DNA of 64,000 nt from Amphiura filiformis (GCF_039555335.1 NC_092646.1:22732893-22796892), one strand, 5' to 3'. Counted from the first letter of the stretch, positions 35,530 through 46,098 are shown. Numbers and translations are program-made. The notes: generated by a model not told the origin, from the letters alone.

Positions 35530-35856
35530 CCAGTGGGCACAACTGACGTTGAAATCACGTTGAAATCAGGTTGAAATTTCGGCGTCGAAATCAATTTCGA
35601 CGTTGAAATCAGGTTGAAATCACGTTGTATTTGCAAATGGACCTCAACCTGATGGACTTCAACCTGATTTCAACCTGATTTCAACCTAGACGTTAGTTGA
35701 AATCAGGTTGAAATTTCAACGTTGTATCAACGTCGAAATTTCAACCCGATTTCAACTAACGTCTAGGTTGAAATCAGGTTGAAATCAGGTTAGGTTGAAA
35801 CTTCGACGTTGTATCAACGTTGATACAACGTCGAAATCCTAACCTGTGCCCACTGG
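35530..35856. mobile_element. Foldback element, CCAGTGGGCAC termini, CAACGT-rich
   Basis: Inverted ends are CCAGTGGGCAC and GTGCCCACTGG. The body is built from GTTGAAATCAGGTTGAAAT and ATTTCAACCTGATTTCAAC words and TTGTATCAACGT, so it can fold in many registers. No coding capacity. No clear target duplication seen. This layout (CAGTGGGCAC ends with repeated TTGAAATC) looks like non-autonomous DNA transposons common in aquatic animals; superfamily not assigned. Confidence 0.85.
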
Positions 35857-36700
35857 ATCAAGATTTTGAAACATGGTAGAAAACGCATCAGATGCAATTT
35901 TCGAATGCTAACATTTGTGATTTTGTTACTTTCTGTACTGTTATTTTCAGATAAAAATTCGATTTTATAAGCGTCTTAAAAGCATTTAGCTGATATGAGG
36001 GGAACTTCTAGAGAATGGTTCCAACTTTTTGTGATAACAATACTATCAATCAGACAAGTCATTTCTAATTGTTATTGTTTGTTTTAAAGAAACAAACATG
36101 GAGTCATTATGCTGAATTTCTATCAAAGAAGATACGGCATATCAAGAAACTTTTACACAAAAGACAAATAATCTACGGTGCATGATTCTTCTCAGGAGAA
36201 GAAAAAGCCCAAAATTTTCGTTTTGATATATTATTGACATTAACTCAAGAACGGCAATACCATTGGAAGTACAAGTGTAATTATAGACTTCCTTGACTAA
36301 TTTGCTATAAGAGCAGTGTAGGCTATATTAATATTAAGAAGTATACTGCTGGATACTGGAAAGTATACTGGAAAAATGTGGCTCCTTCCTGCCATCTCAC
36401 ATCTGGGTGCCTTCGCGAAAAGAAAGTACACATTTCTTTCATAAACAAATCATATAAAGTTTGCTATCGACATAAGAGAGTAATAAAATAAACTTAACTT
36501 GCCGTTTATTTATCTATTTGCCATATACTTAAGACAGCAATAATATTACTTGATATTAACGTATCTATACTGAAGTAGGAGTGTTATAACATTTTACTAA
36601 ACTGTAATTTTGGTGTAATATTGGCCAATAATAAATGAACATCATAATATAAACTCAAGTAAAATTATCAAACAATGTCTTTCATTTATTAACTTAAATC
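35857..36700. other. Unassigned AT-rich DNA
   Basis: No gene or repeat recognised. Confidence 0.5.
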
Positions 36701-36881
36701 TCTCCACGTGGGTGTCGCTGCAGAAGGTATACGTTTCAATTTTTTTTAATAAAAAATTTCAGAATTGTAAATTTTCATGGAAAATGCATTAAAAGTAGTA
36801 CAAACAAGCCTAGTATTGGTTCAATGGTTCTTCATATTTTGAGAAAACATCTCAAAACTTGGACTTTTTATGTTGAGCATT
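36701..36881 (+). repeat. Dispersed repeat family A, copy split by a MITE
   Basis: TCTCCACGTGGGTGTCGCTG head, GTACAAACAAGCCTAGTATT centre, then TTTTTATGTTGAGCATT directly joined to the family B element at 36882. An internal part (the CATATTTGG block) is deleted. Confidence 0.75.
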
Positions 36882-37143
36882 GGGCTATTCCATTTAAAAT
36901 CCACACTACCCCTGTGGAAGATTTCGCTAAAGTCTGCCACAGAGGGAGTATGAATTTTGAATAGAATGCATTGAGTAACTTCCATTTGAAATACTTACTC
37001 CAGTTATGGAAGATATAGGTATCGCTATAATGCAGGGTGAGTATCGGTTTCAAAATGATTAACTCTGACAAATATACTCCCTCTGTGGAAAATAGTTTCA
37101 AAATCTTCCACAGGGGTAGTATGTATTTCAACTGGAATAGCCC
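36882..37143. mobile_element. Foldback MITE, family B, 3-bp duplication ATT
   Basis: Starts GGGCTATTCCATTTAAAATC, ends ACTGGAATAGCCC. The internal CACACTACCCCTGTGGAAGA is mirrored by TCTTCCACAGGGGTAGTATG. ATT lies at 36879-36881 and again at 37144-37146. It is inserted at the 3' end of the family A copy. Confidence 0.88.
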
Positions 37144-37146
37144 ATT

Positions 37147-38054
37147 AAATCACTTTTCTTTACAACTATCAAATAATTTACTTATTTCAAAAGCCCATCA
37201 ATTTTTCAACTTGTTACACTTTAATCACAAAATACAAAGTTAAGGATGTTCATATAAATCGCTTATTTTAAACAAAAAAATATCATAAACATACATGAAA
37301 ACTGATCCAGATCTTAAAAAGATCGTGATCTCTGACACGTCGCTTTTTACCTACAAATCTTACCCTGAATATCCACAATATACGACATATACCGATCAAG
37401 TACATACTTCACTTTTCCAGTTTTTGCACATACACCGCAAATATTTTTGTTTAAGATTTCAATGCGAACCAATAACTGGCTACTGTTACATAGGCATACG
37501 GAGCACTTCAATTCACCAGTTCCATTATCGTATCACACGCTAAGGCTAGATCTCGCTGTATAGCGCTAAAGCCATCTCACATATACTGTAATGTTGTGCC
37601 AACTTTATCCCGATGCAAATTTAAAAGCTTTAAAATTTTGTGTAAGTCTGCTGAAAGAACCGTTGAATCGACACTAGGTATGTTTGTATACACTGCACAA
37701 GTTTAGAACAACCTAGGCATGTTCTAGGTGCGTCATTAAGTGTTAAAGATGAAAAATCATCTGATGGGGATTTCATGATTAGGCTCAGGAATAATATAAA
37801 GTTAGTTGGTTTTGCCCAAGTTTTTCTGGGTTGAGGATACTGTTTGTATAACTACAAGAAAATAAAATAGATATCTGGGCAAATGCTTCCAAATTTGTGA
37901 ACACATTAGAGGCGTTATGAATTTGTTATCTTCTTTCAGGAAAAACTACAAAGACATTTGTAGTAATTTTATTTCTTGTAGAAACAGTATTTTCAATCCA
38001 AAAAGGCCAGGACTCTATGAAGGACCCTGAGCTGCAAATGCAAATGGTCAAAAT
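37147..38054. other. Unassigned; inverted trace of family A
   Basis: Bases 37655-37695 read in reverse as GTATACAAACATACCTAGTG, resembling the family A core. An 82-codon plus frame (37295-37543) has no motif. Confidence 0.45.
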
Positions 38055-38244
38055 ACTATCTTCTGAAGATAGCAAACCATAAATACTCACATCACATGTA
38101 AACTTGTTATAATGCTATCTTCTGAAGATAGCAAACCATAAATACTCACATCACATGTAAACTTGTTATAATGCTATCTTCTGAAGATATCAAACCATAA
38201 CTACTCACATAATAAATGTCAAAATGCTATCTTCTGAAGATAGC
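38055..38244 (+). repeat. Palindrome array 2, about 59-bp unit
   Basis: The palindrome recurs at 38055, 38114, 38173 and 38226. Between copies, AAACCATAAATACTCACATC and ATGTAAACTTGTTATAAT are nearly identical in the first two spacers. The third copy has GATATC in place of GATAGC. Confidence 0.9.
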
Positions 38245-38740
38245 AAAAACTGAACAATTACTTCTAGACGTCTGTAAACATTATAACAATAAATAATATA
38301 TCCAAAAATTGTCAACAAAATGTATAACGATTTTTTGTCTTTTCAGAATAGCTATGTATACACACCCTACTCCTCTATGTGTAACAGATGATGTAACTTA
38401 GGAGTACTTACATATATAGGATCGATTATGAAGTTAGACAGTTCCATTTTGATCTAGTTTGCTCACAATATCCAAAGAAGTTGATCAAATATTGTACCGT
38501 AACTTTGATTGAACAGATGCATGAATAACTTTGATTAGCTGGATTTTGAAGTGGATATTATTACGTATTATTTAGATTTTTATTCTGGCACTTAACATTC
38601 AGCTAAACATTATTAGTATATAGTAACAGGTAAACATGTGCATTCTTTCCATGCTGGGGTATCCCGAAAAGGTGCTCTGGTATCTATGCATCACACTCGG
38701 GTCACACCCTTTGTAGGTCAGACAATTTTGAAATAAAAGT
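38245..38740. other. Unassigned AT-rich DNA
   Basis: No gene recognised between two palindrome arrays. Confidence 0.5.
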
Positions 38741-39028
38741 ACATTTCTTTGGTATATTCTTGTATATCTTGAGCTTTAAGATATGTGCATAGCAAATGCT
38801 ATCTACTGAAGATAATAACATCAGCTATGCTATGTCAGAGAATTTAAGAGTGAATTTCTTGTGCATATTTGTATCTCACCGTTAAGATGTATGTATAACA
38901 ATGGATATCTACCGAAGATAGCAAATAAAAGCACAGCTTATCTATGCTATATCAGAGATCTTTGAAATAAAAGTGGATTTCTTAGGCATATACTTGTCTC
39001 TATCGATTCATTGACATAATTTTTGTAT
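38741..39028 (+). repeat. Palindrome array 3, left part
   Basis: Two units carrying GCTATCTACTGAAGATAAT (38799) and GGATATCTACCGAAGATAGC (38903). Unit words are TGAGCTTTAAGATATGTGCA, CTATGCTATGTCAGAGA and GAATTTCTTG. The array resumes at 39858. Confidence 0.85.
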
Positions 39029-39721
39029 CCCAGCAAACACAAAACGTTTTCGACATCATTCGCAAAAGGTTATAAAAGGTTGACAGAAAACGTTTAAATG
39101 TCGGGTTATATAAAGGGTACATTAATGGTATAAAACGTTTTCATAACATTAAATAACATTTGTTGGTAATTTACTGCACAGCAAACACAAATGTTTTACA
39201 GAAAACATTTAAATGTCGGGTTATATAAAGGGTATAAAAACGTTTTAATAACATTCCAAAAACATTTTTGAAAACTTGGTACAAATCATTCTAAACAGAA
39301 TGTTATTTTGGGGTTCAAAAAATATTTTGCAAAAAATGTTTGCCCAAAATATTTACAACAACGTTTTTAAAATGTTTTCACGACCTTTACATAACCCGAC
39401 ATTTAAATGTTATTAAAACGTTTTGTAAAAAACTTTTTAAGAACATTTCTGTGTTTGCTGGGTGCAAATATTTTAACATAATGTTATTTAAGTGTTGACA
39501 AAATATTTGGCCAAAAATGTTTGCATAAATAGTTTACAATGACATTTCGAAAACATTTTAAAATTATTGTTGTAGTGTGTTTTCATACAAAACGTTTTAA
39601 AACGATTTCATGACCTTTATATAACCCGACATTTTAATGTTATTAAAACGTTTTTACCTAAACCAAAACCCAAAATATAACTTATTTAAAACGTTTTTAA
39701 AACGTTTTTGTGTTTGCTTGG
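39029..39721. mobile_element. Foldback element, CCAGCAAACACAAA-ACGTTTT termini
   Basis: The left end CCAGCAAACACAAAACGTTT is mirrored by AAAACGTTTTTGTGTTTGCTTGG. The terminal word also recurs inside, near 39178 and 39446 (GTGTTTGCTGGGTGC), so a shorter copy seems nested or duplicated. The body is made of AAAACGTTTT, ACCTTTATATAACCCGACAT and their complements. It is non-coding. It interrupts palindrome array 3. No clear target duplication. Confidence 0.85.
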
Positions 39722-39857
39722 ATCTTGTAACCTAATTTGTATACTTGTATTTTCCTGTTGTCATTGTAGAGAGGGCCCTTGTATAAAGAAGTGCTGGTCC
39801 ACTGGTCTTGGCTACCCTCTTTAAATATGTCTGAAATAAAATAAATAAAAATAAACA
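39722..39857 (+). mobile_element. Possible 3' tail of a non-LTR retrotransposon
   Basis: TTGTAGAGAGGGCCCTTGTA and CTGGTCTTGGCTACCCTCTT are followed by AAATAAAATAAATAAAAATA. A GC-richer stop-proximal segment followed by a tandem AAATAA tail is how CR1/RTE-type 3' ends often look. No coding sequence remains, so the call rests on form. Confidence 0.4.
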
Positions 39858-40975
39858 TATTCCTGCATATATCTTTCGAGCTCCAAGATGTATGTATAAT
39901 AATTGCTATCTACTGAAGATAGCAAATAAATGCACCAACTTTCTTGAGCTCCAAGATGTGTGCATACAAATTGCTACTTGAAGATAGCAAATAAAAGCCT
40001 ATCTATGCTATGTCATGGAACTTAAGAGTAAATTTCTTGGGCACATTTGTGTCTCTCCGTCAAGATCTGTGTATGACAATTGCTATCTACTGAAGAAAGC
40101 AAATAAAATAACCAATTTATCTATGATATGTCAGAGATCGTTTGAAATAAAAGTGAATTTCTTGAACAAATTCTTGTCTCACTCGAGCTCCAGGATGTGT
40201 GCATAAAATTGCTATCTACTGAAGATAGCAAAGAAAAGCATCAGCTTATATATGCTATGTCAGAGATCTTTGAAATAAAATTACATTCATTTGGGCGTTT
40301 TCATGTCTCTCTTGAGCTCCAAGATGTGTTCTTACAAATTGCTATCTACTGAAGATAGCAAATAAAAGCAATAAAAGCTTATTTATGATATGTCACAGAA
40401 CTTAAGAGTGAATTTCTTGGGGATATTTGTGTCTCTCTTGACCATCAAGATATGTTTATAACAATTGCTATCTACTGAAGGTAGCAAATAAAAGCATCAG
40501 CTTATCTATGCTATGTCAGAGAACTTTGAATCTTGTGCATATTCGTGACTCTCTTGAGCTCCAAGATATGTACATAAAAATGCTATCTACTGAAGATAGT
40601 AAATAAAAACCCATCTATGCTATGTCAGAGAACTTGAGAAGTGAATTTCTTGGGAATTATTCGTGCTCATTTATGATATGTCACAGAACTTGAAAGTGAA
40701 TTTCTTGGGGATATTTGTGTCTCTCTTGACCATCAAGATGTGTGTATTGCTATCTACTGAAGATAGCAAATGAATGCATCAACTTATATATGCTATGTTA
40801 GAGAACTTTGAATCTTGGGCATATTCATGACACTCGCGAGCTCTAAGATGTGTGCATAAAATTGCTATCTACTGAAGATAGCAAATAAAGGTACCAGCTT
40901 ATCTATGCTATGTCAGAGATCTTTGAAATAAAATTACATTTCTTGGGCGTATATTCTTATCTCACTCAGATATGT
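39858..40975 (+). repeat. Palindrome array 3, main part, unit about 115-167 bp
   Basis: Palindromes at 39905, 39973 (short), 40082, 40211, 40341, 40467, 40582, 40749 and 40864. Unit order: GAGCTCCAAGATGTGTGCAT, AAATTGCTATCTACTGAAG, ATAGCAAATAAAAGCATCAG, CTTATCTATGCTATGTCAGA, GAACTTAAGAGTGAATTTCT, then TGGGCATATT-GTGTCTCTC. Spacing varies through indels. AATAAA directly after each palindrome is conserved. No frame is open across it. Confidence 0.9.
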
Positions 40976-42025
40976 GCATAGATATTGAATGTCAGCATGA
41001 ATTTGACACCCAAATCACCAAATGTATAAGTTTGCGTTTTAACTTTATAATCAATCTTTTAAAACTTGCTAACGTCAGTAAGCAAGTTGCTAAGACAATG
41101 TTCGACTGATTGTTGCACTGCTAGTAGTAGGACTGGCGCACTGGCAAAGTATACTGAACTTCACGAGATTGCCGATGTATAGTTTTAGCATAATGGCGAT
41201 AGCCTAGTCGGTTAAGTTTGTGTCGTTTTCTCACTCCATCATGCATCCATACGGTCTGATATAACACAGAGCTGATATCTCAAGTACCAAGATCGTCCAC
41301 ACGTCGATCAACTCTAGAAAAAAAGTCAAAGTATAGAGCTAGATTGCAAGCATTCTCTCGTCGTTTACACCGCATATTTTTACCGAAAGCCTATACCGCA
41401 CCAGTCGTGCATTTTTTTAGCGTGTGGAGTAACCCGTATCGGGCGACTCGCTCTAAAGTGGTGTAACAGACGCATCTAAAGGGAAGAGTCATACGCTAAG
41501 ACGGACAGCCATCTATACCCGGCGTCAAGAGGGTCGAAATAGCAGAAAACACTTTTCGCTCTTTTAGTTGTACTTCTTTTGAATATTCATTAATTTGGAT
41601 TCTAGCTTATCATTCTGAGTGCAGTGGCAGTACCATTGAACCTCGGGCTCAATGCCTCAGGCAAGCCCGTGAGTGCAGATGTTTTTTTCACTTATACCTA
41701 AAAAAGTTTTTATTAAGTGCCTCTTTTTTCTGTACAAAATCAAATATGCTACCGAATTACCTTTCTATTAATATAGATTTAAAACTAAAAATATGTTTCA
41801 TACAAGTTTTTACGACCCGTTTAAGTTGATTTAGCACGATCAATACAATTAATATATCTGATTTTATATTTGCCGTGTTGACTAATAGTTTTGTATTACT
41901 TGTGTAAATTGTTAAGGCAGTTTTAAGAAATGTGCTTAAGATTGCTTTACATTTAGCAATGATTCAGAACTAGAGTAGCCCGCATCCCATGGTGCTTTGC
42001 GCGAGCGTATAATCCCTTTTTGCAA
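40976..42025. other. Unassigned; possible tRNA-derived A box
   Basis: GGCGATAGCCTAGTCGGTTAAG at 41195-41216 holds TAGCCTAGTCG, which fits the Pol III A-box consensus TRGYNNARNNG and resembles Ser/Leu tRNA-derived SINE heads. No convincing B box follows within 60 bp. Nothing else recognised. Confidence 0.3.
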
Positions 42026-42055
42026 CCATGATGGGCCGCGACATGCAAACCTGTT

Positions 42056-42390
42056 TGGGTTAGGGGTTATGGTTAGGATTAGGGTTAAGGTTATGGTCAG
42101 GAGTTAGCGTTAGGGCTAGGGTTAGGGTCAGGAGTTAGGGTTAGGGTTAGGGTCAGGGTTAAGGTTAGGGTTAGGGTTAGGGTCGGGGTCAGGGGTTAGG
42201 GTTAGGGTTAGGGTTAGGGTTAGGGTTAGGGTTAGAGTTAGGGTTAGGGTCAGGAGTTAGGGTTAGGGTTAGGGTTAGGGTCAGGGTCAGGAGTTAGGGT
42301 TAGGGTTAGGGTTAGGGTTAGGGTTAGGGTTAGGGTTAGGGCTAGGGCTAGGGTCAGTAGGGTCAGGAGTTATGATTGTGGTTGAGGTGT
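42056..42390 (+). repeat. Interstitial telomeric array (TTAGGG)n
   Basis: Dozens of TTAGGG with TCAGGG, TTAAGG and CTAGGG variants. The purest runs are at 42196-42232 and 42294-42342. Degeneracy and its internal position rule out a chromosome end. The array is bracketed by CCATGATGGGCCGC (42026-42039) and GCGGCCCATTATGG (42398-42411), inverted with 13 of 14 matches. Confidence 0.95.
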
Positions 42391-42539
42391 AGTATTATGC
42401 GGCCCATTATGGCTGTAATAAGTAATACACTTGCGGGAAGACGGTAAAGATTTACCTGAGAATAAGTTATCACTCTCCATATCTTAAACAGTTCAATGTG
42501 TTACCTCCAATGCCATGAAAGCGGATATACCCGACACAA

Positions 42540-42715
42540 ACCAAACCCTAATGCTTGCTATAGACATAACCCTATGAATATGGTTAGGGTGGCCTCCTAA
42601 AGTCCAGTCTGTCATTCCAAACCTATATAATCTTAATTTTCTCTTGGTGTTAACCCTGACCCTGAGTGACCGACACTAACCCTAAGTTAACCATAACCCA
42701 AACCCAAACCTGCTA
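42540..42715 (-). repeat. Degenerate CCCTAA-sense telomere-like sequence
   Basis: AAACCCTAAT, ATAACCCTAT, TAACCCTGACCCTGA, CTAACCCTAA and ATAACCCAAACCC are telomere-like hexamers in the sense opposite to the TTAGGG array. They are sparse and mutated. Confidence 0.6.
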
Positions 42716-42801
42716 TCGAGCCTTATAAAGTAATCATAAGCACCCTAACTTAAAATCTATAAATGCATTACTCTGTTCCTTTCAACTTTTTATGACATTG
42801 G

Positions 42802-43703
42802 CACTGGACCTAATCCTAGAATGTATTGATCCCAATCTCAACCCATATTTTGTAACCTCAACCCTGATCCCAATCTCAACCCATATTTTGTAACCTCAAC
42901 CCTGATCCTAATCTCAACCCATATTTTGTAACCTCAACCCTGATCCTAATCTCAACCCATATTTTGTAACCTCAACCCTGATCCCAATCTCAACCCATAT
43001 TTTGTAACCTCAACCCTGATCCTAATCTCAACCCATATTTTGTAACCTCAACCCTGATCCTAATCTCAACCCATATTTTGTAACCTCAACCCTGATCCCA
43101 ATCTCAACCCATATTTTGTAACCTCAACCCTGATCCCAATCTCAACCCATATTTTGTAACCTCAACCCTGATCCTAATCTCAACCCATATTTTGTAACCT
43201 CAACCCTGATCCCAATCTCAACCCATATTTTGTAACCTCAACCCTGATCCCAATCTCAACCCATATTTTGTAACCTCAACCCTGATCCTAATCTCAACCC
43301 ATATTTTGTAACCTCAACCCTGATCCTAATCTCAACCCATATTTTGTAACCTCAACCCTGATCCCAATCTCAACCCATATTTTGTAACCTCAACCCTGAT
43401 CCCAATCTCAACCCATATTTTGTAACCTCAACCCTGATCCCAATCTCAACCCATATTTTGTAACCTCAACCCTGATCCCAATCTCAACCCATATTTTGTA
43501 ACCTCAACCCTGATCTTAATCTCAAGCCTAAATTTTGTAACCTCAACCCTGATCCTAATCTCAACCCATATTTTGTAACCTCAACCCTGATCCCAATCTC
43601 AACCCATATTTTGTAACCTCAACCCTGATCCCAATCTCAACCCATATTTTGTAACCTCAACCCTGATCTTAATCTCAAGCCTAAATTTTGTAACCTCAAC
43701 CCT
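42802..43703. repeat. 38-bp minisatellite
   Basis: About 23 units of CCTCAACCCTGATCCCAATC followed by TCAACCCATATTTTGTAA. A C/T polymorphism (CCCAAT or CCTAAT) alternates between units. A 39-bp variant (CTTAATCTCAAGCCTAAATT) occurs at 43512 and 43665, 153 bp apart, marking a local four-unit duplication. The CAACCCTGA words suggest descent from CCCTAA-type sequence (inference). Confidence 0.97.
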
Positions 43704-44215
43704 AACACAAAACTTAACAGAGCTTTGTCACTTAAAACTCTATAATCTATAACGCTAACCAATATGGTCGACCCATTTCTAATTGTATTGGTTGATGTGG
43801 CGGTTTTTAAAAATGATTCGTTCAATGGCCAAAAAAAAAGCAATTTTAGAGAGACTGAATAAAGATGCCTTTGAATGAAATGATGATTAAAAGACACAGT
43901 CATGTTTAAATGTCGAAGTGCATCTCGGGATAGCATTTATTGTTCCTGTAAGAATGAATCATCAACGATGTTTAAGTGCAAGTTAGTGCCATGATATCAA
44001 ACATATGCTTTATCTGGACGGGACAGGAATGTCAAAAAGTCAGAGATGGGTCGCTTAGATCTGTCCGTGCACTTTTTAACAACGACTTAAACCATATTAC
44101 TTAAGTTTAAAAGCTTAGAATTAAAATGTAGTTAAGTGTGTAAGGTAAAAGAATATGACATAAAAAAGAAACTCGGGGTTGTTATTACAGTGGGTAGGCA
44201 ATTTGAACACAATTA
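43704..44215. other. Unassigned DNA
   Basis: No gene or repeat recognised. Confidence 0.5.
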
Positions 44216-44256
44216 GCTATCTACTGAAGATAGCTAAGCTATCTACTGAAGATAGC
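44216..44256. repeat. Tandem pair of the 19-bp palindrome
   Basis: GCTATCTACTGAAGATAGC occurs at 44216-44234 and 44238-44256, separated only by TAA. This is the tightest pair in the window. Confidence 0.9.
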
Positions 44257-44407
44257 AAAATTCAAAGAGGCGTCTATTACCGAATTAAATGGTTTAATTC
44301 ATGGCTTCAACCAGACAAAGCTGATATAGAGTTTCAAAATTCACGAAAAAGGAAGGAAACTGTAGATCATACATGTTTTAGCGGTTGTCTACCTGTCTGT
44401 CAGTGTG

Positions 44408-44442
44408 TCTGGGTGTGTGTCTGTCTGTCTGTCTGTCTGTTT
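44408..44442. repeat. (TGTC)n microsatellite
   Basis: Perfect CTGTCTGTCTG run inside a broader CTGTCT-rich stretch (44385-44510). The Cys/Val/Ser-rich frame over it is an artefact. Confidence 0.85.
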
Positions 44443-44622
44443 GTTATCGTCTCCTTGTCTATATCTCCATCTACTTGTCAGTTTGTTTTCTGTCTGTCTG
44501 CATCTCGGTTTGATCTTTCCTTTACCAAGTTTCTATAATCATTTGGACTAACATTAATAAATATTATTATAACAAGAATAAACTTAGATGAAACCATCAC
44601 TACAGATAAAGTGCTCAACTAA

Positions 44623-44740
44623 ATAATACTGCATGAAAGTCATTGTTTGTATTTTCCTGATACAAAGTTACAACTTAGGGAAATTTAAAGATATTTAAAA
44701 ACAAAGTAGTCCCAGACCAGTGGACATCTTAAATATTATT
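44623..44740 (+). repeat. Dispersed repeat E, copy 1
   Basis: AATACTGC-TGAAAGTCATTG, AAGTTACAACTTAGGGAAAT and a GGACA end are shared with 46420-46531. It lacks the MITE that sits at the end of copy 2. Confidence 0.75.
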
Positions 44741-45460
44741 ATATATATTTTTCACCAAGCACACGTCCTAAATAATAATAATAATAATTTTTATTACCGA
44801 TTCCGATTTCGTACGGACCATCAACAACTAAAAACTGCATAAAAACGGCTTAATCTACAAAAGCTTAATTTTTTCCCAAATAAGCAGCATCATAAAAAAT
44901 ACAATTATTATTCATTATATTCTAAATGTAAGTAATATCACTTGGGCGTCCCGTGGCTAAATCACAAAATCATGTTGTGCACTTTAAGATAAAAAAAAAT
45001 GATATGTCATATAGCTATTAAATTCTTTTTTAATAATAAGGACAAAAAGCTGAAATCTCCAAGCGATATGATTACAAAAGCCCAAGGTTCCTTCCCATGA
45101 ATTTAAATTTATATTTTTTGGTTTCACACATTGACAAACACCTTATTGTAACTGAACCCGTGTGTGACAATTTGTTTTCTCCTTACCAAGCAATTCTTCT
45201 ATCCCGTGTTCATTTTTTGGAGTTAATTTAACCAAAGATCAAATTTTTTACAGATTTGCAAATGGGGAATTGATAAGTGTGATTAATTTGGAAGGATTTT
45301 ATCTTTTCAGAAAAAAAGAAGGGAATAGAGAGTCTGTGATTTTGGAATAACAAAAATGAATCTGTGTTTTATTTTGACTGCATTGTTGATCTTTTCTATA
45401 TAAAATGAGTCTCAAATCCAGACAAATGAAACTTTTTTGTATTTGTCTATATTCAAGGGA
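44741..45460. other. Unassigned AT-rich DNA
   Basis: (AAT)n at 44773-44788. The rest has no recognised feature. Confidence 0.5.
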
Positions 45461-45535
45461 GTGCGAGTTGGCGCAACGGTTGTTCCCTTGCCTTACACCA
45501 CTAGAGTCCCGGGGTCAAGCCCCGACCGTGCCTAA
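45461..45535 (+). tRNA. tRNA-derived SINE head or tRNA pseudogene
   Basis: GAGTTGGCGCAACGGTTG resembles a class II (Leu/Ser-type) D-arm with an A box. CCCGGGGTCAAGCCCCGACC forms a T-arm-like GGGGTC/CCCC stem with a B-box-like GGTCAAGCCCC. It starts with GAGTGCG and ends CCGTGCC, as the two sides of an acceptor stem might. AT-rich sequence follows (ACCCTATTTTTCTTATT). No standard anticodon arm is evident, so a SINE head is the more likely reading. Confidence 0.55.
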
Positions 45536-45709
45536 ATGAAATACCCTATTTTTCTTATTAACATATTGAAATTAGAGTTCCAAATCAGTGCATTTCAAAA
45601 GAATATCATCAAAAAATGTCAAATTAGTCTAAAGTAGTATACCACAGTGGACACTAATTCGACAGTTTTTTGGCGATTCTTCGGAAATATAGCGATTTGG
45701 AACGCCATG

Positions 45710-45918
45710 TTAAGGTGGTCCTACACCCCTGATAATTTTGCGACTAATTATGTTAAGAAATCGGTATTATCATAAATAACGTACCGATTGTCTTGAGTCA
45801 CTGAAATTCCAGTGTAGTAACTGGATTCCTTTGCATATAATATACATAACTTTTGTTACCAATGTGTTATTATTTTTAAATAGTCACACATTTATCAAGG
45901 GGTGCAGTACCACCTTAA
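45710..45918. mobile_element. TTAA-flanked MITE, GGTGGTCCTACACC termini
   Basis: Starts TTAAGGTGGTCCTACACCCC, ends GGTGCAGTACCACCTTAA. The right arm carries the ATAATATACATAACTTTTGT block of the 12312-12647 element, while the left arm is internally deleted. A TTATCATAAATAACGTACCG block is also shared. Confidence 0.85.
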
Positions 45919-45949
45919 TGAGACAAATATGAGCTTTCACCTGGTACAA

Positions 45950-46098
45950 AAATCTGTATTTTGATGGGGTTAAGTATAGGGATGCGGCTGTTAATCGGGT
46001 TACCCACCTTTAATGAAAAAATATAAGAAAAGCTGCATTTTGATGGGGGTATTAAACGTGGGGGATGAGGCTGCCAATCGGGTCGCCCACCTTTAAGT
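45950..46098. repeat. Two-unit tandem duplication, about 76-bp period
   Basis: TCTGTATTTTGATGGGG... and GCTGCATTTTGATGGGGG... each lead to GGATG-GGCTG-TAATCGGGT or CCAATCGGGT and CCACCTTTAA. Confidence 0.7.

Noticed and set aside
42056..42390. True chromosome end
   Set aside because: The array is short, interrupted by variants and followed by more than 21 kb of ordinary sequence.
44179..44538. 119-codon Cys/Ser-rich plus frame
   Set aside because: Its second half is the TGTC microsatellite and its first half spans the palindrome pair. No family was recognised.
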